Of a DNA stretch of 64,000 nucleotides, positions 45,323 to 57,395 are shown in pieces. Source of the stretch: Sambucus nigra (Eukaryota; Streptophyta; Magnoliopsida; Dipsacales; Adoxaceae); assembly GCA_949130495.1 (NCBI GenBank), contig OX422218.1:42850651-42914650 (forward strand). The letters are read 5' to 3'. Under the pieces are notes generated by a model, which worked only from the letters and a program-made list of their open reading frames with translations, was not told the origin of the DNA and searched no databases. The translations under genes were made by a program, and so were the position numbers. Each line of letters begins with the position of its first letter. The first letter of the stretch is position 1.

Positions 45323-46761
45323 TATTTCCGTTACATGATTTACTAAATTATCATTTACCTTATCAATAACTCAATTTTAAATAAATGTACAATCTAAATC
45401 AGGACTATGTGTAATTCGTACCGACATAGCATCCTCAAAAGGAATTCAGACTCCAAAGTTATCCCCAAGGCCTCTTTTAGGCTTTAATATAAACCATCAA
45501 GTCAAATCTAACTCGAGTTGAATTCTAAAGTCTCCAAATTGAGCTTAATAGATTCTAAACCCTTATAAAACTACAAGACAAAAGAAATGCCTAAGCATCA
45601 CTTTAAATTCCCCCTTGAATGAATCCTAGATGAACCCTTTCGAGTCTAGGATGTCGACCCAACTCAACTAGAACTCTAAACCCTTTGTTTACTTCATTTA
45701 AGAAGGTCCCTAATCAATAATCCTAAAGAAAAGGGGTTAAAAATGAAAAAGAAAAATTTTGAAAAGTGCAGGGCTACCGAATCGATTCTCCCCCTTGGCC
45801 GAATCGATTCGGCCAGAAAATTTGGGTTTCTGCATAACTGCCGAATCGATTCGGATGAATTTCGAATCGATTCGGTTCACAAGACCTGGGCACTGGACTT
45901 AACCGAATCGATTCGCCCAGGGGGCCGAATCGATTCGGGCCTGCGATTTTGCCAATAATTGGCTATGGAGTCTTGGACTCCATTTTCTACCCCAACTCCA
46001 ATTTCTTCAAACCAAACTTATATACCAACATTAAAATAACATCAATGATACTATTGATCATCTAAAACCTCATGAATCATCTTTGAGTGAATCAAAACCC
46101 AAAAATACATAAGAAAACCCTAAGTTTGCTAAACTAAAATCAATACACCATTACCACAACAAATCATCTATCTCAAGACACAAATAGCAAGTAAAAACTT
46201 GCCTTGATTCAGCAACTTTGCAGAATTCTAGATGTAGTAGCAAAATCCTTCTCAATCTCCAGAGCTCTCTTTCTACTCTTATTTTTCTCTCTTTGGTTTT
46301 AGAAGGAAATTAGGGTAATTAGAAGACTTAGGAGACTTAAGTCGTGACCTAAGACAAATATCCCACTAAATTAACTAATAGTGCGATAAAATAATACGCA
46401 ACTGCATAATTTAGGCACAACCAGTCAAAAATGCCCAAAATTACAAAATACAATGTGGTACATTATTTGACTATTTCGCACATTCCGGAATCAACTGCAA
46501 CCTCCAAATTATCATTTGGACACTTTAAAATTCAATTTAGGTTCGGGTCTCATAATTAAGCCAAATATCATTTTAAATTTAGACGATATTAATAAGCATG
46601 ACATAGAAATATTTCCCATGATTATGATATGTATGCAACCTCATAATAAATATCAACTTTCTACATTGAATTAACATTCAAATCGTAACCCAACACAGGT
46701 CTCTAATTACTATACCAAGGAATTACTATAAAATACGGTCTCATAAGCGAGGGTTATTACA
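45323..46761 (-). repeat. LTR fragment G joined to element C
   Basis: Minus strand begins TGTAATAACCCTCGC at 46761. It contains AAG|GCAAGT (46202, complement) and six CGAATCGATTC palindromes (45778-45940), then breaks off at 45323. The order matches the first half of the other LTRs. Together with 44829-45322 it forms a chimeric LTR. The five bases to its right are CCACA. Confidence 0.75.
45778..45940. repeat. ATCGAT palindrome array in LTR fragment G
   Basis: Six copies of CGAATCGATTC in about 165 bp, all with intact cores. Confidence 0.9.
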
Positions 46762-47290
46762 CCACATGGTCCGGAGGCCCATGCTCGTAATCGACTCGAT
46801 TTAATCCTAGCCGTCCCCAATCGGTTATAAACAATGCAGAGTAATCATGTGAGTGCTCAAACGGGTCCACTGTATGCTCACAACTAAACCATTTCTGAAA
46901 TTGACTTCCTAGTTTACCCTTGGCATCTTGAATCATTTTTACCACATCAACAATTGATAAACTCATTATCGTCTCGCTTGAGGCCGTGACGGTCATTGGG
47001 AAAAAAATAGTTACCATAAAAACCCTTGGGCAAATGCGGGTCCACCAAATGTCTACAACTAGCAAAGAACATGAGTTTTAATTGTGTATTTTTGTCTAAA
47101 TTAATCGCGCGTGCCCTGGCAGACCAGATGCTGGTAGCTATCATTTCGAAGGCGGAGCAGGTTTTATCGGTTAACCGATAGAATTTTTTCTTGAGGCACT
47201 CGATGTGATCGAGGGAGATGTCTATATTGGTTTACTCGAGTCGATAGTTTAGGATGGGTGGTGGTTGAGTGACCACATGTGGCAAAGATT
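46762..47290 (-). pseudogene. BAHD acyltransferase fragment (host gene remnant)
   Basis: The minus strand reads IDISLDHIECLKKKFYRLTD, FEMIATSIWSARARAINL, then DPHLPKGFYGN. After a frameshift near 46985 it reads VVKMIQDAKGKLGSQFQKWF and ITDWGRLGLNRVDYEHGPP. This is the C-terminal half of a plant BAHD (HXXXD) acyltransferase; the usual DFGWG motif reads DYEHG. A TAA lies near 47242. The upstream HXXXD half is missing: the fragment is bounded by LTR F on the right and LTR G on the left. BAHD enzymes move acyl groups from CoA to alcohols or amines in the cytosol; this copy is not functional. Confidence 0.8.
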
Positions 47291-47946
47291 ATTGCCACAA
47301 CAGTAGTTTTAAAAAGTCCATTTTCCACACTTGTGTGACACTGAGTTGGTTAAGTCCTCTAGCCTGTAATAACCCTTATTTCCGAGTAACTAAATTTAAA
47401 TTAATTTTCCATGTGAGGTAATTATATAAAATATTGGATGATAGAGTGAATATTTTTTAAGTGAGTCAAAAGATAATATTTACTAGATTTTTTTATAATT
47501 AATGTTATGCGAATGTAAATAGCATCATGTTATATTTCATAATGTCATGTGATTAAAATGACAATAATGGTTTACAATGAAGCTGGAATATGAAAATGAT
47601 TTATATTATTCATGATGCCAGTTTAGAGGGCATAGTTAGTCCGGAATTAGTCGAGATAGTCAAAATAAGTGCCATATTATATTTTTAGGTTCCGGACACT
47701 TTTGACATGTTATGACTTAATTATGTAGTTACGGGTCATATTAATGATGTATTAACTTGTAAAGAGGGGAATTAATGTTAAGTGCCCGATTTAGCCTTAA
47801 AACACCTCTTATTTCCTAAGTTTATACTTCCTCAACCTAGAGAGAAGGAGAGAATTGTGGATAAAAAGAAGAGAAAGAAGGCGAATTGAAGAAATTGGGC
47901 TTCATCTTGCATCTACCGGAAGAGAATCTGCGAATACAACCTTAAG

Positions 47947-49440
47947 GCAAGTTTCTTACTTGTTAATATACGATTTAAGGTGAATAATTTGTAGGGATAG
48001 TTGTGTTTTGGAAACAGGTGAACAATTATGGGTTTTTAGGAAATTGTAGTGTTTGAACCCTTAAACATAGTTTTAGATAGTCATTGTTTGGATTAGAGTT
48101 GTTAGAATTCATATAGGAGTGTTTTGGTTGGATTAAGAATGGATGGTGTTGATAAATTTAGAAGTGAAATGACGTTGAGAAAATTGGGGCCAATAAACTC
48201 CATAGTCGAAATTGGTCATTCTGGCCAGGCAAATCGATTCGCCCCTAGCGAATCAATTCGCTAAAGGGGTAGGCTACAGGTTAGTGTTGGGCGAATCGAT
48301 TTAGACTATCCAAATTGATTCGTCAACAAGCAGAATGTTGGGTCCTCTTGACCGAATCGATTCGGCCTATCCGAATCGATTCGCTTTGAAGACCGAATCG
48401 ATTCGTCCAGGGCGAATCGATTCGGAATTCCTCCTATTTTAAGATATTTTGCTAACTTAGTTTGTAACCCTTTTATTATAGGTTTAGGACCTAGGAACCT
48501 CCTATTATGAAGTAAAATGGAGTACTAGAGACTTGTATTAGGTATGTGACCGCATTAGATTAGAACGAGGGCACTTGGGCTCATTTTGGGGATCATTTAA
48601 TAAAGGTTTGGATAGTTCTTTGTTTAATAAGCTAGTTTGGGACTAGGGAATAATAGGAGTATATAATCTTGAAATTTAGAGACTTGATTGAGGTTTTTAA
48701 TGATAATAGTAAACGAATATGGCTTCGAATAAAACGAAATTCATATTTCAAAATGGTAATAACTTGTTAATGATAAATTTACATATACACACCTCTCTAA
48801 ATGCTATCATAAGGGAAGTTACGCACATGAGGTGAAGTCCCCTGGCTAGTGAATGCAGGGTGAATATAGTCCTGAGCCATATGACCAATTATTATATATT
48901 GTGTGATTATTGTTCGAAGTGAGGTAATTACGGGTGTGGTTATGACTCACTGTTGAAGGTATATGGCGGCTTCCCGACGTCACACGATATAGGATGCCCA
49001 GGTAATCTTGGTGATAGGCCCTGGAAGATAATAGCTATTTAGGGGCGCATCCAGTGGGGTGACTCCCGGAAGGATGGTCTTAGAATCGTTATACGTAGTG
49101 ATTATAGCTATTTTTATTAAAATGGTACTTGTATTGTTGGTAAAGAATTTAGTGAAATCAAATTGTTTTGAATAAGTTCCTTAATGAGAATAGGAACGGA
49201 GAGGTGAAATAGTATAAAGCTGAAATGGAATCTTATTAATTCAGAATTATTTATTTATATTTCCATGCATAAATGAATATTGATCATTGTCATTGATATT
49301 ACGCTAGGTTCTGCTTTTAGATTGAGAGGTAATGAATTTCATTGTTAATTACAGAGAGAGAGAGAGACAAGTTTTTTATGATGAGTAAATGTTCACAACT
49401 ATCATGCATTTTGTTCTGCATGAATTCTTTACCCGCCCAG
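47947..49440 (+). promoter_or_regulatory. Putative GC-AG intron inside element F LTR
   Basis: Donor AAG|GCAAGTTTC and acceptor GCCCAG|GTGC, length 1494. No clear CTRAC branch site remains. This is the weakest of the set apart from D. Confidence 0.35.
48231..48432. repeat. ATCGAT palindrome array in element F LTR
   Basis: Eight GAATCGATTC-type copies. Three have lost the central CpG (ATCAAT, ATTGAT forms) or an arm. Confidence 0.85.
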
Positions 49441-49938
49441 GTGCTCCACCATAAGGATGCCCGTATTGATCCTTTCTATTCCAGTGTCTTGTGGGCTATA
49501 ACACTTTGCGGATGTTATAGGATATCGACTATAGACGCTTATGTTCTTTTGTACTCTAGTCATGACCAGTCTATATATTCGGGCGTGTTGCCCAAGTATT
49601 TGTACTTGCTTATTATATTGTGATATGTAAACTTGAAATTCTCGGTGTAACCTACTTGTAAAGGTCTGTTAACTGACAGCTTATTCAGTTATTTTGATAT
49701 ATATCTGATTCTTGACTTAATAATTGTATTTATTCATCCATCTTCTCTTTAAATTGGATTCTTTAATTCTTTTCTTCAACTTGCAAATAAATTTTGACAT
49801 CCGTTTTCTAAACTAATTGGTGATTATCTTGTATTATTATGTGTACGACAGTGATGCTAAGAATGCGCCATCTCTGATTCCGATAATTATTGGAGTATTG
49901 GGCTGGCCACCTCTTATTTTAATAAGCGGGGTGTCACA

Positions 49939-50117
49939 GATGGTATCAGAGCCTCATGTTCTAGAGTTTTTAGGATCTATGCGGACTCATCACGTTCTAC
50001 CGTAGCATTTTTTGATACAGAGCCCTATTGTTAGGACTATTTTTTTTATCGTTGTGATCTGCTGTGAAAATAAATTATTTTAAATAGTATTCTAAGTCAG
50101 GTGTTTCTTCAACTCAG
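49939..50117 (+). promoter_or_regulatory. Element F primer-binding site and leader
   Basis: TGGTATCAGAGC at 49941-49952. The leader resembles A's, with AGAGCCCTATTGTTAGGACT shared in form but with more differences. Confidence 0.9.
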
Positions 50118-51290
50118 ATGCCACCTAAAAGAGGTTACCCTGCAAGGAGAAATAAAGTGGTAGAAGATAATGTAGAACCTCCACCGCCACATCAAGGAAC
50201 TATTAATGCTACGGATGTAACCAATATTGTTGCCCATGCGGTCAATAATGCGATGGCTGTCGTGGCTCAATAATTTCCCAAAGCCCAACAACCGTTAGAA
50301 CAAGGTGTGCAAGCTCAGATGGTACCTTCTTCATGGGAAAGGGTTTGAGAATCTTTCTTGAAGGGTCACCCCCATAATTCCAGGGTGGTTCTGATGTAGT
50401 AGTCACAAACCAATCGAAAAAGGACATGCAGCGCCATCTTCGTATGGTAGACTGTAGTGAAGAAAGGAAGTAAATCCTTACTACTTTTAAACTAGTTCAG
50501 CAGCGTCGCACTAGTGGGAGTGGATGACCACTCCAGACAAAGAGATACCATGACTATATCAGAGTTTTGGGTTTTATTTGATCGAAAATATTTTCCACCC
50601 ACGGTTCAGAAGGAAATGAGGAGGAAACTTCAAGATGTGGTCCAAGGTGAACGTTCTGTGGCCGGGTATGAGGAGGAATTGACTCGTTTGGCTAGTTTTG
50701 TGCCAGATCAGGTGACTCCGGAGGAAAGGAAAATATCAAAGTTTACTGGAGGATTACACTGGAGAATTCGACAACACTTGCTGGGGAATCCAGCTTTATA
50801 AACATTTGAAGACGTTATGAATGCCGCGCTGCTTCATTGTCAAGATCATCAGTTGCATGTTCAGGGGAGTAAGAAGATATCAATTTTGGGACAATCTAAT
50901 AAGCCGAGAGGCAATGGTACCGGAGGAGCACGACCCTCGTCACAACCGTTGGGAGGTAAATAAAAGGAAAAGGACGTTCAACATGGGGACTCATCCAAAA
51001 GATAATGTTTTAGGGGATTAAAAATTCATAGTAGTGGTTTCAGGCATGGTCAGGGTGCCCAGCAACTGTAGTAGGTAGGTCAGGAAGGTCGGGGTAACAA
51101 TGGGGGTCGAGGCCATCTGGGCCAAGGCTTTGGGCAGTTCAGAAATAATAGGGGTCGTAATTAGGAAAATATGGCGGGTCGTTGTTTTCTTTGTGGGGAG
51201 TCGGGTCATTATAGGAAATCATGTTCGCAGTTGATTGGGATACAATTTCCTTAAGTTCCACAGCATCAGCAGGCACAGTTACCTCCACCA
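50118..51290 (+). pseudogene. Element F gag, broken
   Basis: ATG at 50118 (MPPKRGYPARRNK). Recognisable blocks are NIVAHAVNNAM, SSWERV, then after frame breaks FWVLFDRKYFPP, GYEEELTRLA and WRIRQHLLGNP (50514-50801). An intact knuckle CFLCGESGHYRKSC lies at about 51183-51224, in frame with pol. Stops include a TAA near 50271 and a TGA near 50346. Confidence 0.85.
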
Positions 51291-53694
51291 GTGACTAATC
51301 TAGTCGTCCTTCCACAACAGGGACAACTACAGTATGGACGTGTTTACCACATACATGATGTTATGCTTCCTCCAGCTCCGCCCGCGTCGCCGACAATCGA
51401 GGGTAAAATTACCATTCATGGGAATTTGGGTTGTGTTTTATTTGATATGGGTGCGACACACTCCTTTATTTCTAGAAGTTTCGCTCAGTCCACGGAGTTA
51501 ATTAAATTTGCAGAAAGTACTTTTACTAGTGTTGAATCTTCTATGGGTGATGGTTCCCATATTTTCTTTGTTTGTAAAAGAGTAGGAATAAACCTTGGCA
51601 ATTTGTGTTTTGAGACCGATTTGTTCATCCTTGATATGGTAGGGTATGATGTCTTCTGGGGTATGGATTGGTTAATGAAATACCGTGCAATAATAAATTA
51701 TTGTGGGAAGAGTATAGTTTTTGCCATTTCGGGGCAAGAAATTTTTTTAGTGGTTATGCCTCTTTCAGAGGGAGGTTCTAGCACTTATTTGTATTGTATT
51801 ACAGAGGATACTTCTCATGATATAATCATTTCTATAGATTCGATTCCCTTCATTAGAGACTTTGAGGATGTGTTTTGGGAGATACCGGGTTTACCTCCAA
51901 GTCGAGAGATTGAGTTTGTGATTAATTTAGCACCTAGGACGTGGTCGATTGCTCGGGATTCGTACCGTATGGATCTTGTGGAAATGAGGGAGTTAAGAGA
52001 TCAGATTTAAAAGTTGTTAGAATAGGGGTTTATTAGGCATAGCACATCGCCGTGGGGTGCTTCTGTGTTGTTTGTAAAGAAGATAGATGGTTCCCTCTGG
52101 TTGTGTGTTGATTATTGGGAATTGAACAAGGTTAGCATCAGGAACAAATACCCACTACCTTGGATCGATGATCTATTTGAATAATTAAGGGGAGAATCGT
52201 ACTTCTCTAAAATAGATTTGAGGATGGGGTATCACCATCTACGGATACGAGAGAAGGACGTGTCCAAAACTGCGTTCCTAACTAGATATGGGTCCTACGA
52301 ATTTTTGGTTATGCCTTTCGGACTAACCAATGCTCCTGCCGTGTTTATAGACCTTATTAATAGAGTGTTTTGGTACTTCCTGGACCAGTTTGTTATCGTA
52401 TTCATTGATGACATCCTAGTTTACTCTCAAATTGAAGCCGACCATCCAAAGCATTTGCGTTTGGTCCTTCAAATGTTGTGGGATCATCAGTTATATGCTA
52501 AATTTGAGAAGTGTGGTTTTTCGCTACAAGAAGTGCAATTTCTGGGTAACATTGTGACAGCTCAGGGTATTTCAGTGGATCCGAGTAAAATTACTGCAGT
52601 GAGGGAATGGGGTCAGCCCACGACACCTACAGAAATTCGTAGTTTTTTGGGTTTGGCTGGTTATTACCGCCATTTTATTAAGGTCTTTTCCAAGATCGCT
52701 AGCCCTTTAATAAACTTGACTTGCAAGGGAGTGAAGTTTGTTTGGAATGATTCTTGTCAACTAGCCTTTGATGAGTTGAAGGACAAGCTGACTTCTACTC
52801 TAGTACTTGTGTTACCGAGGCCGGTGATGGAATATTTGGTCTTTACCGACGCATCTCTGCAAGGGTGGGGAGGTGTGTTACAACAAGAGCATTGGGCTAT
52901 TGCTTATGTTTCTCGTAAGTTAATGCCACATGAGAAGAATTATCCAGTTCATGATCTGGAACTTGCTGCAATGGTTTTTTCCTTGAAGATTTGGAGACAT
53001 TACCTCATGGGGGAGAAGTTTAGTCTTTTCACAAACCACAAATCGTTGCAATATTTATTTTTGAAGCAGGATTTGAATATGAGACAACGTCGATGGTTAG
53101 AGTTTGTGAAGGACTACCAATTCGATATTCATTATCACTCGGGTAGGGCTAATGTACTGGCAGATGTGTTGAGTCCGAAACCCGAGGGGGAGTTAGCAAG
53201 GGTATGGAAGGCTAAATGGAAAGAACTTAGCCAGGAGGATGTCGTTGCAAGGAAGTTTATGTCAGTATTGACCATTACACCTACGATAATGATTACAGTT
53301 GTGGAAGCTCAAGGAAGGGACAAAGTTTGTCAAGACCGTATCCGCCAATTTCTAACCGAGGGAGAGGAATCCTACTCTATAAGTTTTGAGGGTGGGTTAC
53401 CTTTCCACGAGATACTTGTTGTCTGGGATGAAGGGGATTTGAGGCGGGCCATAATGACAGAAGCTCACGGGTCCAAATTTTCAGTACATACGGGTGGAGA
53501 TAAAATGTACCAAGACGTGCACCATCAATACTGGTGGGCGGGTATGAAACGTGACATTTCTGAATTTGTTTCCCAATGTACTACTTGTCAACTGGTGAAA
53601 GTATACCATCAATGACCGACGGGATTGCTACAACCCTTAGAAATACCGATGTGGAAGTGGGAAAACATCTCGATGGATTTCATCACGGAATTAC
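51291..53694 (+). pseudogene. Element F pol, first part (protease to integrase core start)
   Basis: Protease active site reads DMGA instead of DTGA (about 51445). Reverse transcriptase has [12 protein letters not shown] (about 52395-52430) after stops at 52008, near 52024 and near 52182. RNase H has [11 protein letters not shown]. The integrase zinc finger ([11 protein letters not shown]...CTTCQ) is followed by TGA at 53613 and the start of the catalytic core (SMDFITE), where LTR D begins. Arg-to-Trp replacements (DYWELNK, LPWIDD) fit CGG-to-TGG. Confidence 0.9.
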
Positions 53695-54884
53695 TGTAAT
53701 ACCCCGTATTTTTTACGATTTATATAATTATGTGATTAATTATTATTATGGGAATAAGTATGTGACTAATTATTGTTGTTGGATTAATTAAATTAAAATG
53801 CGAGAAATTAATTTGTTATTAATTCGGATTAAAATAATTATTAACTAGTGTGCCAAGGGTTAATACTTATTGTTGTGAACTATTGAATATTACTGTGTGA
53901 TATGTAATACGGAATTATGATATTTGATAAATTGTCGGAAGTGAGAAATACGACAGTTTGGTAATTTAAGTCTGACATGCGTGTGAGTCGTGTCGGGACT
54001 AATTGAATGGAATAAAAAGAGAATTTATTTTTATTAACTCGTATGGTCATTTCGAGTTCGCCATTGAGTCCGAAAGGGTCGAGATAGTCAAAATAGTATA
54101 CCTGGGTGTTTACCTTGGGTCCCGGGGTGATTTTAGGTTTAACCGGCACCCCGAGAGGGCATTATGGTAAATTATATTTTTGGGATAAATTAATGGACGA
54201 AAATTGGGATTAATTATATCAGACAAGGAAAGTCCATTAGGGTTAAGAAGTGACAGGAAGTTAGAACGGCCATGGAGGGTGTGAGGGAGAACAAAATTCC
54301 AAGAGAGAATACTCATTTGGCATCACCTTGCATAACTGTGACCACCAACGCGTAGATCGAGAAGAGAGGAACGCGTACATACCAACATCACCAATGGATA
54401 AGACCTTCATATTCGAGGAAAGTGTTTATTACTTGCTTTATTTTAGCAATAATCATGCTCATGTTAGTCTAGGTGGAATTAATCATGATTTATATGTTAA
54501 TCGGGTGAAAATTGGAGATTTAAATTATGATTAAGGATTGGTTTAATTAGTGGTTGGAATCCCTTCATGTATGTAGAGGATTAAATATGGAATTTGATTA
54601 TATATTGATGAACGAATTTGGGTTGATCAGGTTCTCTATATGGAATTTTGGAAACTAGGGTTCATGTGAATTAATTTGAGGGTTTTATGTAATTATGATG
54701 ATTAATGATGAATTAAGGATCCCAGGATGATTGAAATGATATGTAACGTGTTAGGGGTTGATGGGTATTGATGATCAGTTGTTGGTAATTGAATCTAAGA
54801 GGTTTTTAGGTTTAAAATGGAGGAAAAACGCTGAGATTTGGTGAAGAAGACGAACAGTGCAATCTCGCGCGAAGTCCCGCGAAC

Positions 54885-55063
54885 TGGTTCAAACGAGATG
54901 ACGATCTCGCGTGAAGTGGTTCAAATGACATGCATTATGGTTCAAACGACATGTCAAAGTGGTTCAAACAAAATCTCATTCCGATTCGAACGACATGCAT
55001 TCCAGTTCGAACGACATGTCATTCTGGTTCAAACCACATGTCATTCTGGTTCAAACCACAAGG
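54885..55063. repeat. 22-bp tandem repeat with GGTTCAAACGACATG core, LTR D
   Basis: About eight units of TGGTTCAAACGACATGTCAT. Two or three units have TTCGAA where the others have TTCAAA. Position in the LTR matches the palindrome arrays of A, C, E and F. Confidence 0.85.
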
Positions 55064-55365
55064 TGAATTTCTGGGCATTAGCTTAGAGCCCAGTTTAGAG
55101 TTTATTGGTTTATTTGAGTGAGAGAAACTACCAAATAGTAAATTCAAATAAGAAGGGATTTTGGGAAAGTATGTGGGAGTTAATACTTTAATTATTTCGA
55201 TATAGAGAGAATGTACCTTGGAGATTACGAGAGAGATAGTAATCTAATTAATTATACTATACGTAGTAATGAGGTTAAAATACGTATGGGGAGTATATAT
55301 GTAGGTTGGAGAAAATACCTATAAATTATAATAGGATGTGTGTATGCCTATTATGTGATATTATT

Positions 55366-55735
55366 ATTAAGAGCACTAATGGGTGATAACCCGGGGGTGC
55401 AAGAACCTTATAGTTAAGAGCACTAATGAGTGATAACTCGGGGGATGCATAAACTCTATTATTAAGTGTACTAATGGGTGATAACCTGGGGGTACAAAGA
55501 TGATTATAATTTGGCGCACTAACGGGTGATAACCCAGGGGTGCTGGATTAATATTGATAGGTACATTAATGGGTGCTAACCCGGGGATGCAGTATTCTAT
55601 TGTTATGTGCACTAATGGGGGATAACCTGGGGGTGCTGAATTATTATTAATAGGTGCATTAATGGGTGCTAACCCGGGGATTCATGATTTTCTGGAGGTA
55701 TGCACTAATGGAGCTTAGCCGGGGGTGCAGGATTA
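55366..55735. repeat. 48-bp tandem repeat with GGGTGATAACCC hairpin, LTR D
   Basis: Eight units of CACTAATGGGTGATAACCCG plus GGGGTGC and an AT-rich tail; a ninth diverged copy lies near 55890. The second unit has GAGTGATAACTC, a paired change that keeps the stem. The loop varies between GATA and GCTA. Confidence 0.85.
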
Positions 55736-55763
55736 GAATATATATATATGTATAGGGATGATG

Positions 55764-55765
<2 letters not shown>

Positions 55766-55821
<56 letters not shown>
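55766..55821. repeat. (TA)n microsatellite in LTR D
   Basis: Long TA run; a second shorter TA run lies near 55930-55950. Confidence 0.95.
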
Positions 55822-55824
<3 letters not shown>

Positions 55825-56440
55825 ACTTGTGAATATTACTACTGTGTGAAATTAGTAGACTTGGTAATAATAATAATAATTATTACAGTGCACCAAGTGG
55901 TCTCAACCTAAGGGTGCAGGATATGTGTGTATATATATATATATATATAGGGATGATGAGACTATATATATGTATGAGTGTACTTGTGTAACTTTCTACT
56001 TTATGAGACTAGTAGATAAAATGAAAATGAGAAGCATAATAATCTTAGTGAATAAAAGATTAACCATTCAAACGATGAATAATGAAATTTAGTATGTGAG
56101 ATAAACTATCTGAATAGCGTATTGTGTGGGCGATACGGGAATACTACTAGTGAGCATAGTTAGTATTAGTATTGTTTTTGACTAGTTAGACTGGGAGGTA
56201 TAACTAGGGGGAAATTAGATCTAAGTCAGGCGTGCACAATAGATGAGAGGTCAGAAACTCATGTGAGAGTTTGATAACTAACATGTGTATAAGACTTGTC
56301 TTAAGAACAAGTTTTAAATACTTGCTAAAATATTTTTACACATCGGGCTCTGACCCGTTTCTTGTATCTCTTCTCTCTTTTGCTATATATATATGTATTA
56401 TATCAGGTGCTCAGCCACAAGAGTATCAGATTTAGTGATT

Positions 56441-56930
56441 TGGATTGCTTGACGTGATTTGGATTGGAGGTTGGAGATCAAGTTTTGGTACGGGTATCAC
56501 CAATGAAGCGTATAGCGTGATTTGGGAAGAAGGGGAAACTTGCGCCTCGCTATGCAGGACCTTTTTCCCATTGTTGCTACGGTAGGCCCCGTAGCCTATC
56601 AAATTGCTTTGCCGGAACACTTACAGTAGATTCATGATGTGTTTCATGTGTCTTCATTGAGAAAGTACAAAAGGTGTGAAGGTGCTCACTGGCACATTCT
56701 TTTAGATGATATCGAATTGCAGCCTGATATTTCAAACGAGGAACAACCAATTGTAGTCTTAGATCACGGGGAGCGTAGGCTAAGATCTAGAGTAGTGCCC
56801 TTGGTTTGGATCCAATGGGGACATCATAATGCTGAAAAGTCGACATGGGAACGTGAAGACAATATTCGGGAAAAGTATCGACATCTCTTTTTGCAAGGTA
56901 CGCCTGAATTTCGAAGGCAAAATTCCCTTA
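56441..56930 (+). pseudogene. Element F pol, last part (GPY/F and chromodomain)
   Basis: Resumes with LEVGDQVLVRVSPMK, then GKKGKLAPRYAGPF (GPY/F), MFHVSSLRKY, and the chromodomain (PIVVLDHGERRLRSRVVPL, WIQWGHHNAEKSTWERED). Stops occur near 56521 and 56626, plus a frameshift around 56575. The original stop appears lost, since the frame runs on into the 3' LTR. Confidence 0.85.
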
Positions 56931-56944
56931 TATGGGGGGGGGGA
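56931..56944 (+). promoter_or_regulatory. Element F polypurine tract
   Basis: TATGGGGGGGGGGA directly before the 3' LTR start. The hairpin seen before the tract in A, B and C is decayed here (AATTTCGAAGGCAAAATT). Confidence 0.8.
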
Positions 56945-57395
56945 TGTAATAACCCTAACTTCCGAGTACCTAAATTTATATTAATTTTCCATATGAGGTA
57001 ATTATATAAAATATTGGATGATAGAGTGAATATTGTTTAAGTGAGCCAAAAGATAATATTTACTAGATTTTTTCATAATTACTGTTATGCGAATGTAAAT
57101 AGCATCATGTTATATTTTATAATGTCATGTGCTGAAAATGACAATTATGGTTTAAAATGAAGCTGGAATATGAAAATGATTTATATTATTTTGGATGCCA
57201 GTTTAGAGGGCGTAGTTAGTCCTGAATTAGTCGAGATAGTCAAAATAAGTGCCATATTGTATTTTTAGGTTTCGGACACTTTTGATAGGTTATGACTTAA
57301 TTATGTAGTTACGGGTCATATTAACGATGTATTAACTTGTAAAGAGGGGAATTAATGTTAAGTGCCCAATTTAGTCTTACAACCCTCTTATTTCC
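56945..57395 (+). repeat. Element F 3' LTR, first 451 bp
   Basis: Matches 47365-47814 with about 6% difference, then is interrupted by element E after TTTCC (57391-57395), the presumed target duplication. Confidence 0.9.

Larger units (their letters stand above)
47365..49938 (+). repeat. Element F 5' LTR
   Basis: 2574 bp, TGTAATAACCC...GGGTGTCACA. It has TCGAGATAGTC (about 47651), AAG|GCAAGT (47945-47952), an ATCGAT palindrome array (48231-48432), and CCGCCCAG|GTGCTCCACC (acceptor-like, ending 49440). The CTGAC hairpin is not recognisable. Confidence 0.9.
53695..56440 (+). mobile_element. LTR of element D inserted in F integrase, 3' end missing
   Basis: Begins TGTAATACCCCGT. It has AAGGGTCGAGATAGTC (about 54074-54089), a mutated donor GAG|GAAAGT (54416-54423), a 22-bp repeat array (54885-55063), a 48-bp repeat array (55366-55735), (TA)n tracts (55735-55830, 55930-55970), CGGGCTCTGACCCGT (56344-56358) and the acceptor ATATCAG|GTGCTC (ending 56406). 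The sequence ends about 35 bases later inside F's pol. The last about 0.45 kb of the LTR, any interior, and about 0.6 kb of F integrase are missing, so a deletion followed insertion. The right end is uncertain by about 10 bases. Confidence 0.8.
47365..57395 (+). mobile_element. Element F: older Tekay chromovirus, split by D and cut by E
   Basis: 5' LTR (47365-49938), initiator-Met primer-binding site (49941-49952), gag, pol to 53694, LTR D (53695 to about 56440), remaining pol (about 56441-56925), purine tract (56931-56944) and the first 451 bp of the 3' LTR (56945-57395), cut by element E. The two LTRs differ by about 6% over the shared part by eye, so F is older than A, B and C. Many stops and Arg-to-Trp changes mark decay. 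Confidence 0.9.
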
